Source: Staphylococcus equorum (GTDB taxonomy: Bacteria; Bacillota; Bacilli; Staphylococcales; Staphylococcaceae). From it: a stretch of 64,000 nt of DNA. Positions 28,151 through 38,356 of this stretch are shown here, in pieces (position 1 is the first letter of the stretch; the number at the start of each line of letters is the position of its first letter). The notes beneath the pieces were generated by a model. It was given only the letters and a program-made list of their open reading frames with translations. It was not told where the DNA came from and did no database searches. The translations under genes were made by a program, and so were the position numbers. The stretch is taken from positions 1 through 64,000 of the forward strand of contig NZ_LNNB01000020.1 in assembly GCF_001747895.1 (NCBI RefSeq). Direction: 5' to 3'.

Positions 28151-28258
28151 CTATTTAAATAATCTGTACAATTATATAAAGGCTATGCATATAATTACTA
28201 TCACAGTGAATCTATTTATTATTTATTCGAAATTTTTATGTTTATCAATTTTTTCATT

Positions 28259-28306
28259 AAAAAACAGGTCCTCCAAAACAACGTATGTTTTGGAGGACCT
28301 GTTTTA
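28259..28306 (-). terminator. terminator of deoD (bidirectional sequence)
   Basis: AAAACAGGTCCTCCAAAACA pairs perfectly with TGTTTTGGAGGACCTGTTTT over 20 bp around ACGTA. Flanking A and T runs allow use on both strands; deoD (-) ends just beside it. Confidence 0.92.
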
Positions 28307-28331
28307 TTTAAATAATGATTTGAAATATCAA

Positions 28332-29042
28332 TTACTCAGCCATTTCGAGTGCGACTTCCATCATTTGTGTGAAAGAATTTTGACGTTCTTCAGCTGTAGT
28401 TGCTTCATCGCGTAATATATGATCACTCACTGTAAATATACCTAACGCTTTTTTACCAGCGTAAGTTGCATTTAAATATAATGCAGCAGATTCCATTTCT
28501 ATACCTAAGATGCCCATACGTTGCCATCTTTCATTAAACGTTGGATCAGCATTATAGAATGTATCAGATGATAATATGTTCCCTACATGTGTAGTTGCCC
28601 CAATTTCATCTGCTTTTTGTTTTGCTTTTAAAACTAAATCGAAATCAGCTAATGGTGCGTAATGACCTGGAATATTATATTGTTCTACATAACTAGAGTT
28701 TGTAGAAGCGCCTTGAGCAATAATTATATCGTAAAGGTTAACGTTTTCTTGTAATGCACCACAAGATCCAATACGGATAATTGTTTCAACATCAAAGAAA
28801 TTATAAAGCTCATAAGAATAAATTCCAATACTAGGTACGCCCATGCCTGATCCCATTACTGATACTTCTTTCCCGTTATAAGTACCAGTATATCCAAACA
28901 TATTTCTAACTTCGTTGAATTGTTCAACGTTTTCTAAATAGTTGTCAGCTATGTATTTTGCTCGAAGCGGATCTCCCGGCATTAATACTGTTTTTGCAAT
29001 TTTAGTTCCATTGGGTTGAATATGAGGTGTAGATTTTGTCAT
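28332..29042 (-). CDS. deoD: purine-nucleoside phosphorylase, DeoD type
   Basis: DeoD cleaves purine (deoxy)nucleosides with phosphate to free base and (deoxy)ribose-1-phosphate. The 236-residue protein has the family blocks MPGDPLRAKYIA, RIGSCGAL (phosphate/ribose site) and GIEMESAALY. The ATG at 29042 is preferred; GGAG lies 9 bases upstream, and the ATG two codons earlier is too close to it. It is divergent from deoC, which with pdp and deoB handles the sugar phosphates. Confidence 0.96.
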   Translation of the reverse strand: MTKSTPHIQPNGTKIAKTVLMPGDPLRAKYIADNYLENVEQFNEVRNMFGYTGTYNGKEVSVMGSGMGVPSIGIYSYELYNFFDVETIIRIGSCGALQENVNLYDIIIAQGASTNSSYVEQYNIPGHYAPLADFDLVLKAKQKADEIGATTHVGNILSSDTFYNADPTFNERWQRMGILGIEMESAALYLNATYAGKKALGIFTVSDHILRDEATTAEERQNSFTQMMEVALEMAE

Positions 29043-29219
29043 AATCATCTTCTCCTTTATGTTCTTTTATCAATTTAAAGATAACATTTGTTTATTATTT
29101 TTGCGAATTTTTGTAATATAGCTAATAAGAGAGTGTTTATAAAGATATATATTCAATTTTGCTTTATAATAATAAGTGAAATGAATGTTTATTGTAAACA
29201 AAAATTAGGAGGATTTAAT

Positions 29220-29882
29220 ATGAATTATGCAAAATATATAGATCATACATTACTTAAACCGGAGTCGACTAGAACTCAAATCGACAAAATTATCGAGGAA
29301 GCTAGAGAATTCAATTTTAAATCAGTGTGTCTTAATCCTACACATGTAAAATATGCAGCTGAAAAACTTAAAGATACAGAAGTATTAGTTTGTACAGTAA
29401 TTGGATTCCCTTTAGGCGCGTCTACTACAGAAACGAAAATGTTTGAAGTTGAAGACGCTGTGAAAAACGGTGCTTCAGAACTTGATATGGTTATCAATGT
29501 TGGTGCCCTAAAAGATGGACGTTATGAAGACGTACAAAAAGACATTGAAGGCGTTGTTGGCGCTGCGAATGGTAAAACAGTTAAAGTAATTATTGAAACA
29601 TGTCTATTAACAGACGAAGAAAAAGTTAAAGCAAGTGAACTAAGTAAAGCAGCAGGCGCTAACTTCGTTAAAACGTCAACAGGCTTTGCTGGTGGCGGTG
29701 CCACTCCAGAAGACGTGAAATTAATGAAAGATACTGTTGGAGATGACTTAGAAGTGAAAGCTTCTGGTGGCGTGAGAAACCTTGAAGATTTCAACAAAAT
29801 GCTTGAAGCTGGTGCAACACGTATTGGTGCGAGTGCAGGCGTTCAAATTATTCAAGGTTTAGAAAGCGATTCTGACTACTAG
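29220..29882 (+). CDS. deoC: deoxyribose-phosphate aldolase
   Basis: DeoC splits 2-deoxyribose-5-phosphate into glyceraldehyde-3-phosphate and acetaldehyde. The 220-residue TIM-barrel protein has the Schiff-base Lys in FVKTSTGF, a second catalytic Lys in EVKASGGVR and the N-terminal IDHTLLKP. The ATG at 29220 sits behind TTAGGAGG; the frame is open further upstream but without family-like sequence. First gene of the deoC-pdp-deoB cluster. Confidence 0.97.
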   Translation: MNYAKYIDHTLLKPESTRTQIDKIIEEAREFNFKSVCLNPTHVKYAAEKLKDTEVLVCTVIGFPLGASTTETKMFEVEDAVKNGASELDMVINVGALKDGRYEDVQKDIEGVVGAANGKTVKVIIETCLLTDEEKVKASELSKAAGANFVKTSTGFAGGGATPEDVKLMKDTVGDDLEVKASGGVRNLEDFNKMLEAGATRIGASAGVQIIQGLESDSDY

Positions 29883-29953
29883 AATAGTTAGTATGCAAAA
29901 AAGGGATAAACTATTAAGTTTGTATGATAGACAAACAGGGGAGGCCAACTCAT

Positions 29954-31255
29954 ATGAGAATGGTAGATATTATTGAAAAAAAGCGTGACGGACAAGTACT
30001 TACAAAAGAGGAAATTGAATTTTTTATAACTGGTTATACAAATGGTGATATACCGGATTATCAAGCTTCTAGTTTAGCGATGGCTGTATTCTTTCAAGAT
30101 ATGAATGATGAAGAGAGAGCTGCGTTAACTATGGCAATGGTTAATTCAGGTGATGTTATTGATTTATCAGATATTCACGGTACTAAAGTGGATAAGCATT
30201 CTACTGGTGGAGTTGGAGATACAACTACATTAGTACTTGCACCTTTAGTTGCAGCTGTAGGTGTACCTGTAGCTAAAATGAGCGGGAGAGGACTAGGCCA
30301 TACAGGCGGAACGATTGATAAATTAGAATCAGTTGAAGGTTTCCATGTTGAAATCAGTGAAGAAAAATTCGTTAAGTTAGTTAATGAAGCAAAAGTTGCT
30401 GTCATTGGACAAACTGGTAACTTAACACCAGCAGATAAAAAATTATATGGTCTTCGTGATGTTACTGGTACCGTCAATTCTATTCCACTTATCGCTTCAT
30501 CAATTATGAGTAAAAAAATTGCAGCAGGTGCTGATGCAATTGTACTTGATGTTAAGACAGGTAATGGCGCATTTATGAAGACGCTTGAAGATGCTGAAGC
30601 TTTAGCACATGCTATGGTAAGCATCGGTAATAATGTAGGTAGAAATACAATGGCTATTATTTCAGATATGGGTCAACCTTTAGGACACGCTATAGGTAAT
30701 GCCTTAGAAGTAAAAGAAGCAATTGAAACATTACAAGGTAAAGGTCCTGAAGACTTAACCGAACTTGTAATGACTTTAGGTTCACAAATGGTTGTAGTGG
30801 GCGGCAAAGCAAAAGATTTAGAAGAAGCACGTGCATTATTAGAAACAGCAATACAAGATGGTTCTGCTTTAGAAAGTTTCAGAACATTTTTAGAGAATCA
30901 AGATGGAGATGGCTCAGTAGTAGACGACGTATCAAAATTACCACAAGCTAAATACCAAATAGAATTGCCAGCAAAATCATCAGGTTTCGTGACTGAAATT
31001 GTTGCGAATGAAATGGGTGTTGCCTCGATGATGTTAGGCGCAGGTAGACAAACAAAAGATGATGATATTGATTTAAGTGTTGGTCTTGTACTGCATAAAA
31101 AAGTAGGAGACAGAGTCGATGAAGGCGAACCACTATTAACAATACACAGTAATCGCGAAAACGTTGATGATGTAATAGAGAAATTGAACGAAAGTATCAC
31201 AGTAAGTGAACAAGGTGCAGAACCAACATTGATCCATAAAATTATTACTGAATAG
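29954..31255 (+). CDS. pdp: pyrimidine-nucleoside phosphorylase
   Basis: This enzyme phosphorolyses thymidine, uridine and deoxyuridine. The 433-residue protein has the signature [16 protein letters not shown] and the phosphate site [13 protein letters not shown]. The C-terminal domain is complete, matching the usual 430-435 residue length. The ATG at 29954 lies 9 bases after GGGGAGG. It sits between deoC and deoB on the same strand, so its sugar-1-phosphate product goes to DeoB and then DeoC. Confidence 0.96.
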   Translation: MRMVDIIEKKRDGQVLTKEEIEFFITGYTNGDIPDYQASSLAMAVFFQDMNDEERAALTMAMVNSGDVIDLSDIHGTKVDKHSTGGVGDTTTLVLAPLVAAVGVPVAKMSGRGLGHTGGTIDKLESVEGFHVEISEEKFVKLVNEAKVAVIGQTGNLTPADKKLYGLRDVTGTVNSIPLIASSIMSKKIAAGADAIVLDVKTGNGAFMKTLEDAEALAHAMVSIGNNVGRNTMAIISDMGQPLGHAIGNALEVKEAIETLQGKGPEDLTELVMTLGSQMVVVGGKAKDLEEARALLETAIQDGSALESFRTFLENQDGDGSVVDDVSKLPQAKYQIELPAKSSGFVTEIVANEMGVASMMLGAGRQTKDDDIDLSVGLVLHKKVGDRVDEGEPLLTIHSNRENVDDVIEKLNESITVSEQGAEPTLIHKIITE

Positions 31256-31266
31256 GAGTTGAGACA

Positions 31267-32451
31267 ATGACTACACCATTTAAACGAGTACACTTAATTG
31301 TGATGGACTCAGTAGGCATAGGGGAAGGTCCTGATGCAAAAGCTTTTAACGATGAAGGCAGTCATACATTAAAACACACATTAGAAGATTTTAATCAGTC
31401 ATTACCTAATCTTCAAAAGTTAGGTTTAGGTAATATTGAACCATTACCTGTAATTGAAAAAGAAGCAAAACCACAAGCATTTTACACTAAAATGAGTGAA
31501 GCTTCAGTAGGTAAAGATACCATGACAGGGCATTGGGAGATTATGGGCTTAAATATCATGCAACCTTTTAAAGTATATCCTGAAGGTTTCCCTAAAGAAT
31601 TGATAGATGAAATTGAGTCTATAACAGGTCGCAAAGTAGTGGCTAATCGTCCTGCTTCTGGAACGCAAATTATAGATGAATGGGGAGAACATCAAATGAA
31701 GACTGGAGACTTAATTGTCTACACTTCAGCTGATCCAGTACTCCAAATTGCAGCACATGAGGATATTATTCCGTTAGAAGAACTTTATGATATCTGTGAA
31801 AAAGTAAGAGAATTGACTAAAGATCCAAAATATTTAATTGGTAGAATTATTGCCAGACCTTATCTTGGTGAACCAGGTTCCTTTACAAGAACATCTAATA
31901 GACACGACTATGCTTTAAAACCTTTTGGTAGAACAGTTATGAATGAATTACAAGATGGCGGCTATGATGTTATTGCTTTAGGAAAAATAAATGACATTTT
32001 CGATGGTGAAGGTGTGACTGAAGCGGTTCGTACAAAAGATAATATGGACGGTATGGACAAATTAATAGAAACAGTACAACGTGATTTTAATGGACTAAGC
32101 TTTTTAAATCTTGTGGATTTTGATGCCTTATACGGACATCGTCGCGATAAAGCAGGTTATGCACAAGCAATTAAAGATTTTGATGAGCGTTTACCGGAAC
32201 TTATGGAGCATTTACAAGAAGATGATTTAGTCATTATCACTGCTGATCATGGTAATGATCCAACTGCTGAAGGTACAGATCATACAAGAGAGTACATCCC
32301 AGTTTTAATGTTTAGTCCGAAAATTGGTGAATATCATGAATTATCGGTAGATACTACATTTAGTTCGCTAGGTGCAACGATTGCTGATAATTTTAATGTG
32401 AAATTACCAGAGTACGGAAGAAGCTATTTAAAAGAAATGGGCATTGAGTAA
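31267..32451 (+). CDS. deoB: phosphopentomutase
   Basis: DeoB converts (deoxy)ribose-1-phosphate to the 5-phosphate, linking nucleoside phosphorolysis to DeoC and the pentose pathway. The 394-residue alkaline-phosphatase-fold protein has MDSVGIG at the N-terminus (metal Asp), [11 protein letters not shown] with the catalytic Thr, and [10 protein letters not shown] with metal ligands near the C-terminus. The start is behind TAGGAG. It overlaps the next gene by the A of its stop. Confidence 0.97.
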   Translation: MTTPFKRVHLIVMDSVGIGEGPDAKAFNDEGSHTLKHTLEDFNQSLPNLQKLGLGNIEPLPVIEKEAKPQAFYTKMSEASVGKDTMTGHWEIMGLNIMQPFKVYPEGFPKELIDEIESITGRKVVANRPASGTQIIDEWGEHQMKTGDLIVYTSADPVLQIAAHEDIIPLEELYDICEKVRELTKDPKYLIGRIIARPYLGEPGSFTRTSNRHDYALKPFGRTVMNELQDGGYDVIALGKINDIFDGEGVTEAVRTKDNMDGMDKLIETVQRDFNGLSFLNLVDFDALYGHRRDKAGYAQAIKDFDERLPELMEHLQEDDLVIITADHGNDPTAEGTDHTREYIPVLMFSPKIGEYHELSVDTTFSSLGATIADNFNVKLPEYGRSYLKEMGIE

Positions 32452-32804
32452 TGAAGAAAATAATTAGAATTTTATTTGGCATTGGTTTTAGCGTAGCTGG
32501 CGTGCTTCATTTTAAAGATGAAGAAAATTTTAGAAATATTGTACCTGAATATTTACCATTTAGAAAAGCTGCAGTTTTAATCACAGGTGTGTTTGAAATC
32601 GTGTTTGGTTTATTATTATTAATCAAGCAGCCTTCAACATGTTTGAAAAAAACGATAAATGCTTTTTTATGGGCTGTATTCCCAGCTAATATTTATATGG
32701 CACGTAAAAATTTACCGCTAGCTGGTAAGCAATTACCTAAATGGGCTTTGTATGGCCGTTTACCATTACAATTTATCATGATAAAAATGATTAGTAAGCT
32801 ATAA
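32451..32804 (+). CDS. DoxX-like membrane protein
   Basis: A 117-residue protein with about three or four hydrophobic segments and the DoxX-like pattern IGFSVAGVLHF, EIVFGLLLL and NIYMARK. Members are small membrane proteins of mostly unknown function. It overlaps the deoB stop by one base (TAATG), so translation is coupled to deoB, although no link to nucleoside metabolism is known. A terminator follows. Confidence 0.82.
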   Translation: MKKIIRILFGIGFSVAGVLHFKDEENFRNIVPEYLPFRKAAVLITGVFEIVFGLLLLIKQPSTCLKKTINAFLWAVFPANIYMARKNLPLAGKQLPKWALYGRLPLQFIMIKMISKL

Positions 32805-32819
32805 TAGGTTAAATAAAGA

Positions 32820-32865
32820 AAGTGGCTGTTAGTATCCTTATTGGAAATCTAACAGCCACTTTTTT
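32820..32865. terminator. terminator after the deo cluster
   Basis: AGTGGCTGTTAG pairs with CTAACAGCCACT, followed by a T run on the + strand and preceded by A-rich sequence. It can also help stop the converging luxS transcript. Confidence 0.88.
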
Positions 32866-32933
32866 ATGCAACATAGTTAAGTTTGGAATAAATGAACTCA
32901 CAGTTATCTTAAGTTAATTATAGGATAGTATGA

Positions 32934-33404
32934 TTATTTGTTTTCTCCGTATACATCTTGCCATACTGATTTTTGATCTAAGAAAGTTTGTGCAATTTCT
33001 TTAGCGCCTTCAAGAGAGTGACTTGCTGCCCAGCCACATTGTACTTCGTTACAAGCAGGTACTTCTGTAGCGTTTAATACATCATTGATTGTCTGTTCGA
33101 TGATGTTTAAGACATCTTCATAATCATCATGGTTAATGAATGAAACATAGAAGCCAGTTTGACAACCCATTGGGCTAATATCAACTACTTTATCTGAATG
33201 ATTTCTGATATTCTCGGCCATCAAATGTTCTAGGGAGTGTAAACCAGGCATCTCCATATGCTCTTTGTTCGGTTGTTTGAAACGGATATCATATTTATGA
33301 ATAACATCACCGTTAGCGCCTTCCATTTTACCAGCTAGTCTGACAAATGGTGCAGATACTATCGTATGATCTAAATTGAAGCTTTCAACGTTCATTTTTG
33401 GCAT
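32934..33404 (-). CDS. luxS: S-ribosylhomocysteine lyase LuxS
   Basis: LuxS cleaves S-ribosylhomocysteine to homocysteine and DPD, the AI-2 precursor, in the activated methyl cycle. The 156-residue protein has the metal site HSLEH (His56 and His60) with Cys123 in CNEVQCGW, and the catalytic Cys in MGCQTGFY. The ATG at 33404 follows AGGAGGATAT. It is monocistronic. The full family length and motifs are intact. Confidence 0.97.
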   Translation of the reverse strand: MPKMNVESFNLDHTIVSAPFVRLAGKMEGANGDVIHKYDIRFKQPNKEHMEMPGLHSLEHLMAENIRNHSDKVVDISPMGCQTGFYVSFINHDDYEDVLNIIEQTINDVLNATEVPACNEVQCGWAASHSLEGAKEIAQTFLDQKSVWQDVYGENK

Positions 33405-33670
33405 GTCATATCCTCCTAATATTATAAGTAAGTTAATTGTAACAAGACCGCAATGTATTTACAATTTCTGAAACGGGTATAAATATAAAGTGGTAAATAC
33501 TAATTTATTTTAAAATTCAGAAAAGGAATGACAGAAGACGACAAACCCGATAGAATAAATAATAATTAAACACGATATAAATATTTAGCATGATATGTGG
33601 TGTTATCTATAAAATTACTTAATGCATAGCGTTTGGAAGTTGATAGTGTTTTGGTAATTCAGGAGGTAGA

Positions 33671-34864
33671 GTGCAAACGATGGAGAAAAAACAAATTATT
33701 TTAGATTATATAGAAAATGAAAATCATAAATACTTAGAAATGAGTCATCAGATACATCAAAGACCAGAATTAGGAAATGAAGAGATTTTTGCTTCGAGAA
33801 CTTTGATTGAAGATTTAATAGCGCATGATTTTGAAGTAGAAACCGATATAGCAGGTCATGCAACAGGATTTATTGCACGATACGACTCAGGTATAGAAGG
33901 GCCGACAATTGGATTTTTAGCAGAATATGATGCTTTGCCAGGCTTAGGACATGCTTGTGGTCACAATATTATTGGCACTGCCAGTGTACTAGCGGGTGCT
34001 GCTTTGAAACAAGTGATTGATAAGATTGGTGGTAAAATTATCGTCTTAGGTTGTCCGGCAGAAGAAGGCGGTGAAAACGGCAGTGCTAAAGCGACTTATG
34101 TTAAAGCAGGTGTTATAGATGAGTTGGACATTGCGCTCATGGTCCATCCTGGGAATGAGACATATCGAACGATAGATACATTAGCAGTCGATGTTTTAGA
34201 TATAAAATTTTATGGTAAAAGTACACATGCATCTGAAAATGCAGATGAAGCAAGAAATGCTTTAGATGCGATGATTTCTTATTTCAATGGGATAGCGCAA
34301 TTAAGACAACACATCAAAAGCCGCCAACGTGTGCATGGTGTGATACTAGATGGTGGTAAAGCAGCGAATATTATACCTGATTTTACACATGCACGTTTTT
34401 ATACGAGGGCTACGTCTCGAAAAGAGCTAGATGTTTTGACTGAACGTGTTGGACAGATAGCAAAAGGCGCAGCGCTACAAACAGATTGTGACTTTGAATT
34501 TGGACCAATACAAAATGGAGTCAATGAATTTATTAAAACTTCTAAATTAGATGACTTATTTGCGAAATATGCCACTGAAATGGGTGAAGCAGTTATAGAT
34601 GATGATTTTGGATATGGTTCCACGGATACTGGTAATGTCAGTCATTGTATACCAACGATTCATCCTCATATCAAAATTGGTTCACGAAATTTAGTTGGTC
34701 ATACACATCGTTTCCGTGAAGCAGCAGGTAGTACCCATGGTGATCAAGCATTAATTAGAGGTGCCAAAATCCTCGCTTTAATGGGGCAAGAACTCATAGA
34801 AAACAAGCCATTGTTTGAAGAAATCATCGAACAATATCAATATACAAAGGGGCACAAAAAATGA
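33671..34864 (+). CDS. M20 family metallopeptidase, AbgB/PM20D2-like
   Basis: A 397-residue M20D peptidase/amidohydrolase. Zinc and catalytic motifs are EYDALPGLGHACGHN and PAEEGGENGSA; the lid domain is at about 180-295, followed by GSTDTGNVSH. The DALPGLGHACGHN form is typical of the AbgB/PM20D2 branch, which cleaves amides and unusual dipeptides. The start is uncertain: the GTG at 33671 is 4 bases after AGGAGG, the ATG at 33680 13 bases after. The gene overlaps an ATP-grasp ligase by 4 bases, suggesting related substrates. Confidence 0.85.
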   Translation: MQTMEKKQIILDYIENENHKYLEMSHQIHQRPELGNEEIFASRTLIEDLIAHDFEVETDIAGHATGFIARYDSGIEGPTIGFLAEYDALPGLGHACGHNIIGTASVLAGAALKQVIDKIGGKIIVLGCPAEEGGENGSAKATYVKAGVIDELDIALMVHPGNETYRTIDTLAVDVLDIKFYGKSTHASENADEARNALDAMISYFNGIAQLRQHIKSRQRVHGVILDGGKAANIIPDFTHARFYTRATSRKELDVLTERVGQIAKGAALQTDCDFEFGPIQNGVNEFIKTSKLDDLFAKYATEMGEAVIDDDFGYGSTDTGNVSHCIPTIHPHIKIGSRNLVGHTHRFREAAGSTHGDQALIRGAKILALMGQELIENKPLFEEIIEQYQYTKGHKK

Positions 34865-36054
34865 CAAATCAAAGCTCTCTAAGACCTACATTAACACTTA
34901 GTGATCTTTACGATTCACATATTGTTTATACTTCTAGACCATCTTATATATCAAATCCTTGGTTGGAACCCGAAGTACATCAATCTAATTTTTTGACTGG
35001 TAGAGAGCTGATTATTGCTAATGAGATGCCTGTAATCGTACATGAAGCAAGCGTAACGGATAAATTAAAAATGCTATTTGAAGCAATTGGTAAAGGTATG
35101 CCAACAAATATTCTTAAGTTTGAAGATCAAAGTAGCTATGAACAATTGATACAAGATTTGGCGCATGATTATAAAAAAGTTTATTTTCAATACATTCATG
35201 GTGAAGATATTTTGAATAAAAAGTATTATGCCTTAGATAAGGATATTTTTGTAGCTTTAAATAATAAAGCACGTATACCAGAATGGACAAACCATAAATA
35301 TCTACCTACAAGAGAAGTTGTTGATATAGATAATTTTGTAGAAGCTGTAGCAAAATGGGAGTATCCATTTGTATTGAAACCTGGAGACGACCTACCAACA
35401 GCGGGTGGATATGGTGTGATGATTTGTTATAATGACGCTGATTTAGAACAAGCAAAGTTGCGCATTGAAAATGCTAAAAAAGAAACTGATACGATGATTA
35501 TCGAACAAAAAGTTGAAGCAGTTGCAAATTATTGTGTTCAATATGCATATTCAAAGTATACTGGTGTGCGTTATATTGGTACTTCTGAACAGTTAACCAA
35601 TGAATATGGACATTATAATGGAAACGAAAATGTACAAGATGTGCCTGACGCTGTAATTCAAGCAGGGAAAGAGATTATGGAAGTCGGTGTGTCGAAAGGA
35701 TATTTTGGAATAGCTGGTTTTGACCTTTTGGTAGATAGCAATGGTGATATTTTTGCGATAGATTTGAATTTTAGACAAAATGGCTCAACAAGTATGTTGT
35801 TGCTAGAACCGTTTCTTCAAGAAGGGTATCATAAATTTTATAGTTATTTGTCACATGTAGATAATTCAAAATTTTTCAACACAATTATGAAATATGTTAA
35901 TAAAGGTGTATTATTCCCGTTATCTTATTATGATGGAGATTGGTTTGATAATGAAGTTGTTAAATCAAGGTTTGGTTGCATATGGCATGGGGAAAATAAA
36001 GCAAGTGTAGAAAAAATGGAGCAGCAATTTTTAAAAGATTTAGAATCAAATTAG
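34861..36054 (+). CDS. ATP-grasp ligase
   Basis: A 397-residue protein with an ATP-grasp core (about 130-330): the nucleotide Lys in FVLKPGDDLP, a glycine-rich GGYGVMI loop, the IIEQKVEA hinge, and the metal-binding Asp/Asn in FAIDLNFRQNGST. ATP-grasp enzymes join a carboxylate to an amine using ATP. Its ATG overlaps the preceding peptidase stop (ATGA), so expression is coupled. Substrates are unknown; dipeptide or amide synthesis is the natural guess given its partner. Confidence 0.82.
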   Translation: MTNQSSLRPTLTLSDLYDSHIVYTSRPSYISNPWLEPEVHQSNFLTGRELIIANEMPVIVHEASVTDKLKMLFEAIGKGMPTNILKFEDQSSYEQLIQDLAHDYKKVYFQYIHGEDILNKKYYALDKDIFVALNNKARIPEWTNHKYLPTREVVDIDNFVEAVAKWEYPFVLKPGDDLPTAGGYGVMICYNDADLEQAKLRIENAKKETDTMIIEQKVEAVANYCVQYAYSKYTGVRYIGTSEQLTNEYGHYNGNENVQDVPDAVIQAGKEIMEVGVSKGYFGIAGFDLLVDSNGDIFAIDLNFRQNGSTSMLLLEPFLQEGYHKFYSYLSHVDNSKFFNTIMKYVNKGVLFPLSYYDGDWFDNEVVKSRFGCIWHGENKASVEKMEQQFLKDLESN

Positions 36055-36176
36055 AACAACTACTCACAAATATAATGAATATCTCTAGTGAATTGCATTA
36101 GACGTTAATTGACTAGAGTATAAGAGTCATTTATATTTTAAGTATAGGTAAATATTATAAATGAATTGAAGGTGCT

Positions 36177-36845
36177 ATGATGTCTTATAAACAAAATTCA
36201 TTTTTCCAAGAAATTTTAGTCAATGAAGTCTTTTACGTAGCTACAAAATCAAAAGAATTAATTAGACATGAAGTATTGGGAAAAAACGTAGTATGTGCGT
36301 GGTCAGAAAAATCTAAAGCGGAAACTTTTTTGAAGAAGCTTAATATTGACTACAGCCATATAAAGAAAATTGATATAGACCGTTTTGTAACATACGAAAT
36401 GGATAACTTATTTGAAGAAGGTGAAGAAGTACTCATTGATGCTACTGGTACTACTGATGGGGAATTGATTAATATTGTAGAAATTACAAATGAGTTAATG
36501 TCTGATTTAGACAATATTCGATTGAAAGAATTTGTAAAAGATGTCTCTAAAGAGGATGCAGTATTTGGTTTATCTAATCAAAAAGAAAAACATTTTATAT
36601 TGATTAGTGATGATGAACATCAAAGACCACAAATTATGCCTGTTTGGAGCATTAAAAGTAGAGCTGAAAAGGTAAGGGACGAAGACTTTGAAGAATGTGA
36701 AATTATCGAAATCGAAGGGGAAGTATTCGCTGAATGGTTGGATAATTTACGAGATGATGATAAAGCTGTAGCGATAGACTTAAAATCTGGGGTCGTAGGT
36801 ACAGTTGTATCTGCTCAAAAAGTGATTGATCAACTTACATTTTAA
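36177..36845 (+). CDS. DUF2750 protein, two tandem copies
   Basis: A 222-residue acidic cytosolic protein. Two related halves are visible: residues about 8-110 (EVFYVATKSKELIR ... VVCAWSEKSKAETFL) and about 122-222 (HFILISDDEHQRPQ ... IMPVWSIKSRAEKV). Each has a strand, a W-S-x-K-S-x-A-E block and an acidic helix. The DUF2750 family has no known function. The start is ATGATG (36177 or 36180) behind GAAGGTG. Single gene. Confidence 0.8.
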   Translation: MMSYKQNSFFQEILVNEVFYVATKSKELIRHEVLGKNVVCAWSEKSKAETFLKKLNIDYSHIKKIDIDRFVTYEMDNLFEEGEEVLIDATGTTDGELINIVEITNELMSDLDNIRLKEFVKDVSKEDAVFGLSNQKEKHFILISDDEHQRPQIMPVWSIKSRAEKVRDEDFEECEIIEIEGEVFAEWLDNLRDDDKAVAIDLKSGVVGTVVSAQKVIDQLTF

Positions 36846-36970
36846 TTATTTCTAAATGCGTTTGAATACGCTAGTATTTTGTTTTTATATTATTTGAATA
36901 ATGGTAATTATGATGGTTTGTTTTGAAAGTATAAATAGGAATTTGAGCCTAAATATTTTGAATTACTAAT

Positions 36971-37011
36971 AAAAGCAGTTTTCTACTGAAAAAGTAGGAA
37001 ACTGCTTTTTT
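36971..37011. terminator. bidirectional terminator between the DUF2750 gene and coaW
   Basis: AAAAGCAGTTTTCTAC pairs with GTAGGAAACTGCTTTT (one G-U), flanked by A and T runs. Serves the converging genes. Confidence 0.9.
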
Positions 37012-37021
37012 ATGTTTAAAT

Positions 37022-37819
37022 TTATAAATGAATTGCACCTAATGCACCAGAGAATGCACCATGTTCAATATAATAAGGTTTAAATCCACGAAGAATTGTA
37101 TAATCTGTAACAACTTTTTTTAATAGATCGTTATTATGAAAAGATGAGCCAATATAAGCTACATTTTCAGTATTGTTTTCTCTAGCAACGGTAATAGACA
37201 TTGTAGTAATAACTTCCCCGACAACACCTATAACTGAGGCTAATTTATCAGCATCTGTAAAATCAGCGTCCAAATTATGTAGGACATGGCCAAAGTTTGC
37301 TGCTGTAAGATCACCTGAGATTGGCGGTTCGCTGTCTTTATAAATATGTTTAACCTTCAAATCAATAATCTCTCTATTGCCGCTTTGAGCTGTGTCAGTT
37401 AATTGCTTATAATCTTTAATACCAGTTAATAAATAACCAAGCCCTTGAATCATTCCGCCACCAGCGCCAACACCACCTACTCGTTGTTGATGCTTACCGT
37501 CTGAAAAGTGTAATGAAGTGCCAGTACCGACGTTAGTGAAGATGTAATCATCTAATAAGTGCTCTTGTTCTACTAAAAGTATTTCTAAACCTTTTGCAGC
37601 CGCATCAAATTCGACAAAAATACGCGAAGGACAAGTCAAGTGTTCTTGTATTACTGCAGCTTGTCCACCGGTTAAACTAATGCTTTCACAATCTTGTTGA
37701 TTTAACCATGAGATAACATCATCAATTTCAGTTGTTGATTTTGTTGTGTATACACGTTCCCCGTTATTGTCTTGAACTATTTTAATTAGAGTTCCACCAG
37801 CATCAATGCCAATCTTCAT
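37022..37819 (-). CDS. coaW: type II pantothenate kinase
   Basis: CoaW phosphorylates pantothenate, the first step of coenzyme A synthesis. The 265-residue actin-fold kinase has the N-terminal phosphate loop [14 protein letters not shown] and a second one, [10 protein letters not shown], followed by the glycine-rich [16 protein letters not shown] block. In bacteria type II kinases are characteristic of staphylococci, so this gene supports the taxonomic call. Its ATG follows GGGGGAA. Single gene. Confidence 0.95.
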   Translation of the reverse strand: MKIGIDAGGTLIKIVQDNNGERVYTTKSTTEIDDVISWLNQQDCESISLTGGQAAVIQEHLTCPSRIFVEFDAAAKGLEILLVEQEHLLDDYIFTNVGTGTSLHFSDGKHQQRVGGVGAGGGMIQGLGYLLTGIKDYKQLTDTAQSGNREIIDLKVKHIYKDSEPPISGDLTAANFGHVLHNLDADFTDADKLASVIGVVGEVITTMSITVARENNTENVAYIGSSFHNNDLLKKVVTDYTILRGFKPYYIEHGAFSGALGAIHL

Positions 37820-37910
37820 CTCTATTTCCCCCCAAATAAATTTACATTATAACTAATATTATAATAAAATGGGGGAAAATCAAATATGAAATTAAAAGGA
37901 GCATTATTTT

Positions 37911-38279
37911 ATGATGCAATTAAGCCCATTTATTAAAGTAGACGACGTTGATGAAGCTGTAAAATTTTATAAAAATGCGTTTGGTGGAGAAGAAAAAATA
38001 TTAAACGAAACGAATGGACGACGACTACATGTAGAATTGCATGTGAATACAACAGTGATATTACACATATCAAGTACATACGGAAAAGAATGGCATAATG
38101 ATAATACTAATATAATTTTGACCTTTGACGATTTAGAAGCACAACAACAAGTGTTTGAAGCTTTGAGTCAATCAGGTGACCCTCATATGCCACTTGAAAA
38201 AACATTTTTCAATGCCATGCATGGTCAAGTTAAAGATCAATTTGGTGTGAATTGGCTCATGAATTGCTTTTTAAACTAA
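37911..38279 (+). CDS. VOC family protein, PhnB/glyoxalase-like
   Basis: A 122-residue protein of the vicinal-oxygen-chelate fold in its PhnB-like form. It shows LSPFIKVDDVDEAVKFYKNAFGGEE at the start (two short blocks of the family), LHVELHVNTTVILHIS in the middle and HGQVKDQFGVNWLMN at the end, the last being the typical PhnB tail. Reaction unknown. The start is an ATGATG at 37911 behind AAAAGGAG. It is divergent from coaW. Confidence 0.85.
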   Translation: MMQLSPFIKVDDVDEAVKFYKNAFGGEEKILNETNGRRLHVELHVNTTVILHISSTYGKEWHNDNTNIILTFDDLEAQQQVFEALSQSGDPHMPLEKTFFNAMHGQVKDQFGVNWLMNCFLN

Positions 38280-38356
38280 ACTGTTGAATATAGGTTATAA
38301 TTAGTTAGAAAGTGGTATTAATAAATAATTACTAAGTTTTAAATAGGGGATTAGAT

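Noticed and set aside
28185-28415. 76-codon open frame in the dps-deoD gap
   Set aside because: It runs through the perfect deoD terminator hairpin and into deoD; no ribosome site.
29088-29219. 44-residue extension of DeoC
   Set aside because: Hydrophobic and AT-rich, unlike DeoC; AGGAGG precedes the ATG at 29220.
30175-30624. 149-codon open frame antisense to pdp
   Set aside because: It is a mirror of the pdp coding frame, with no ribosome site and no protein family-like sequence.
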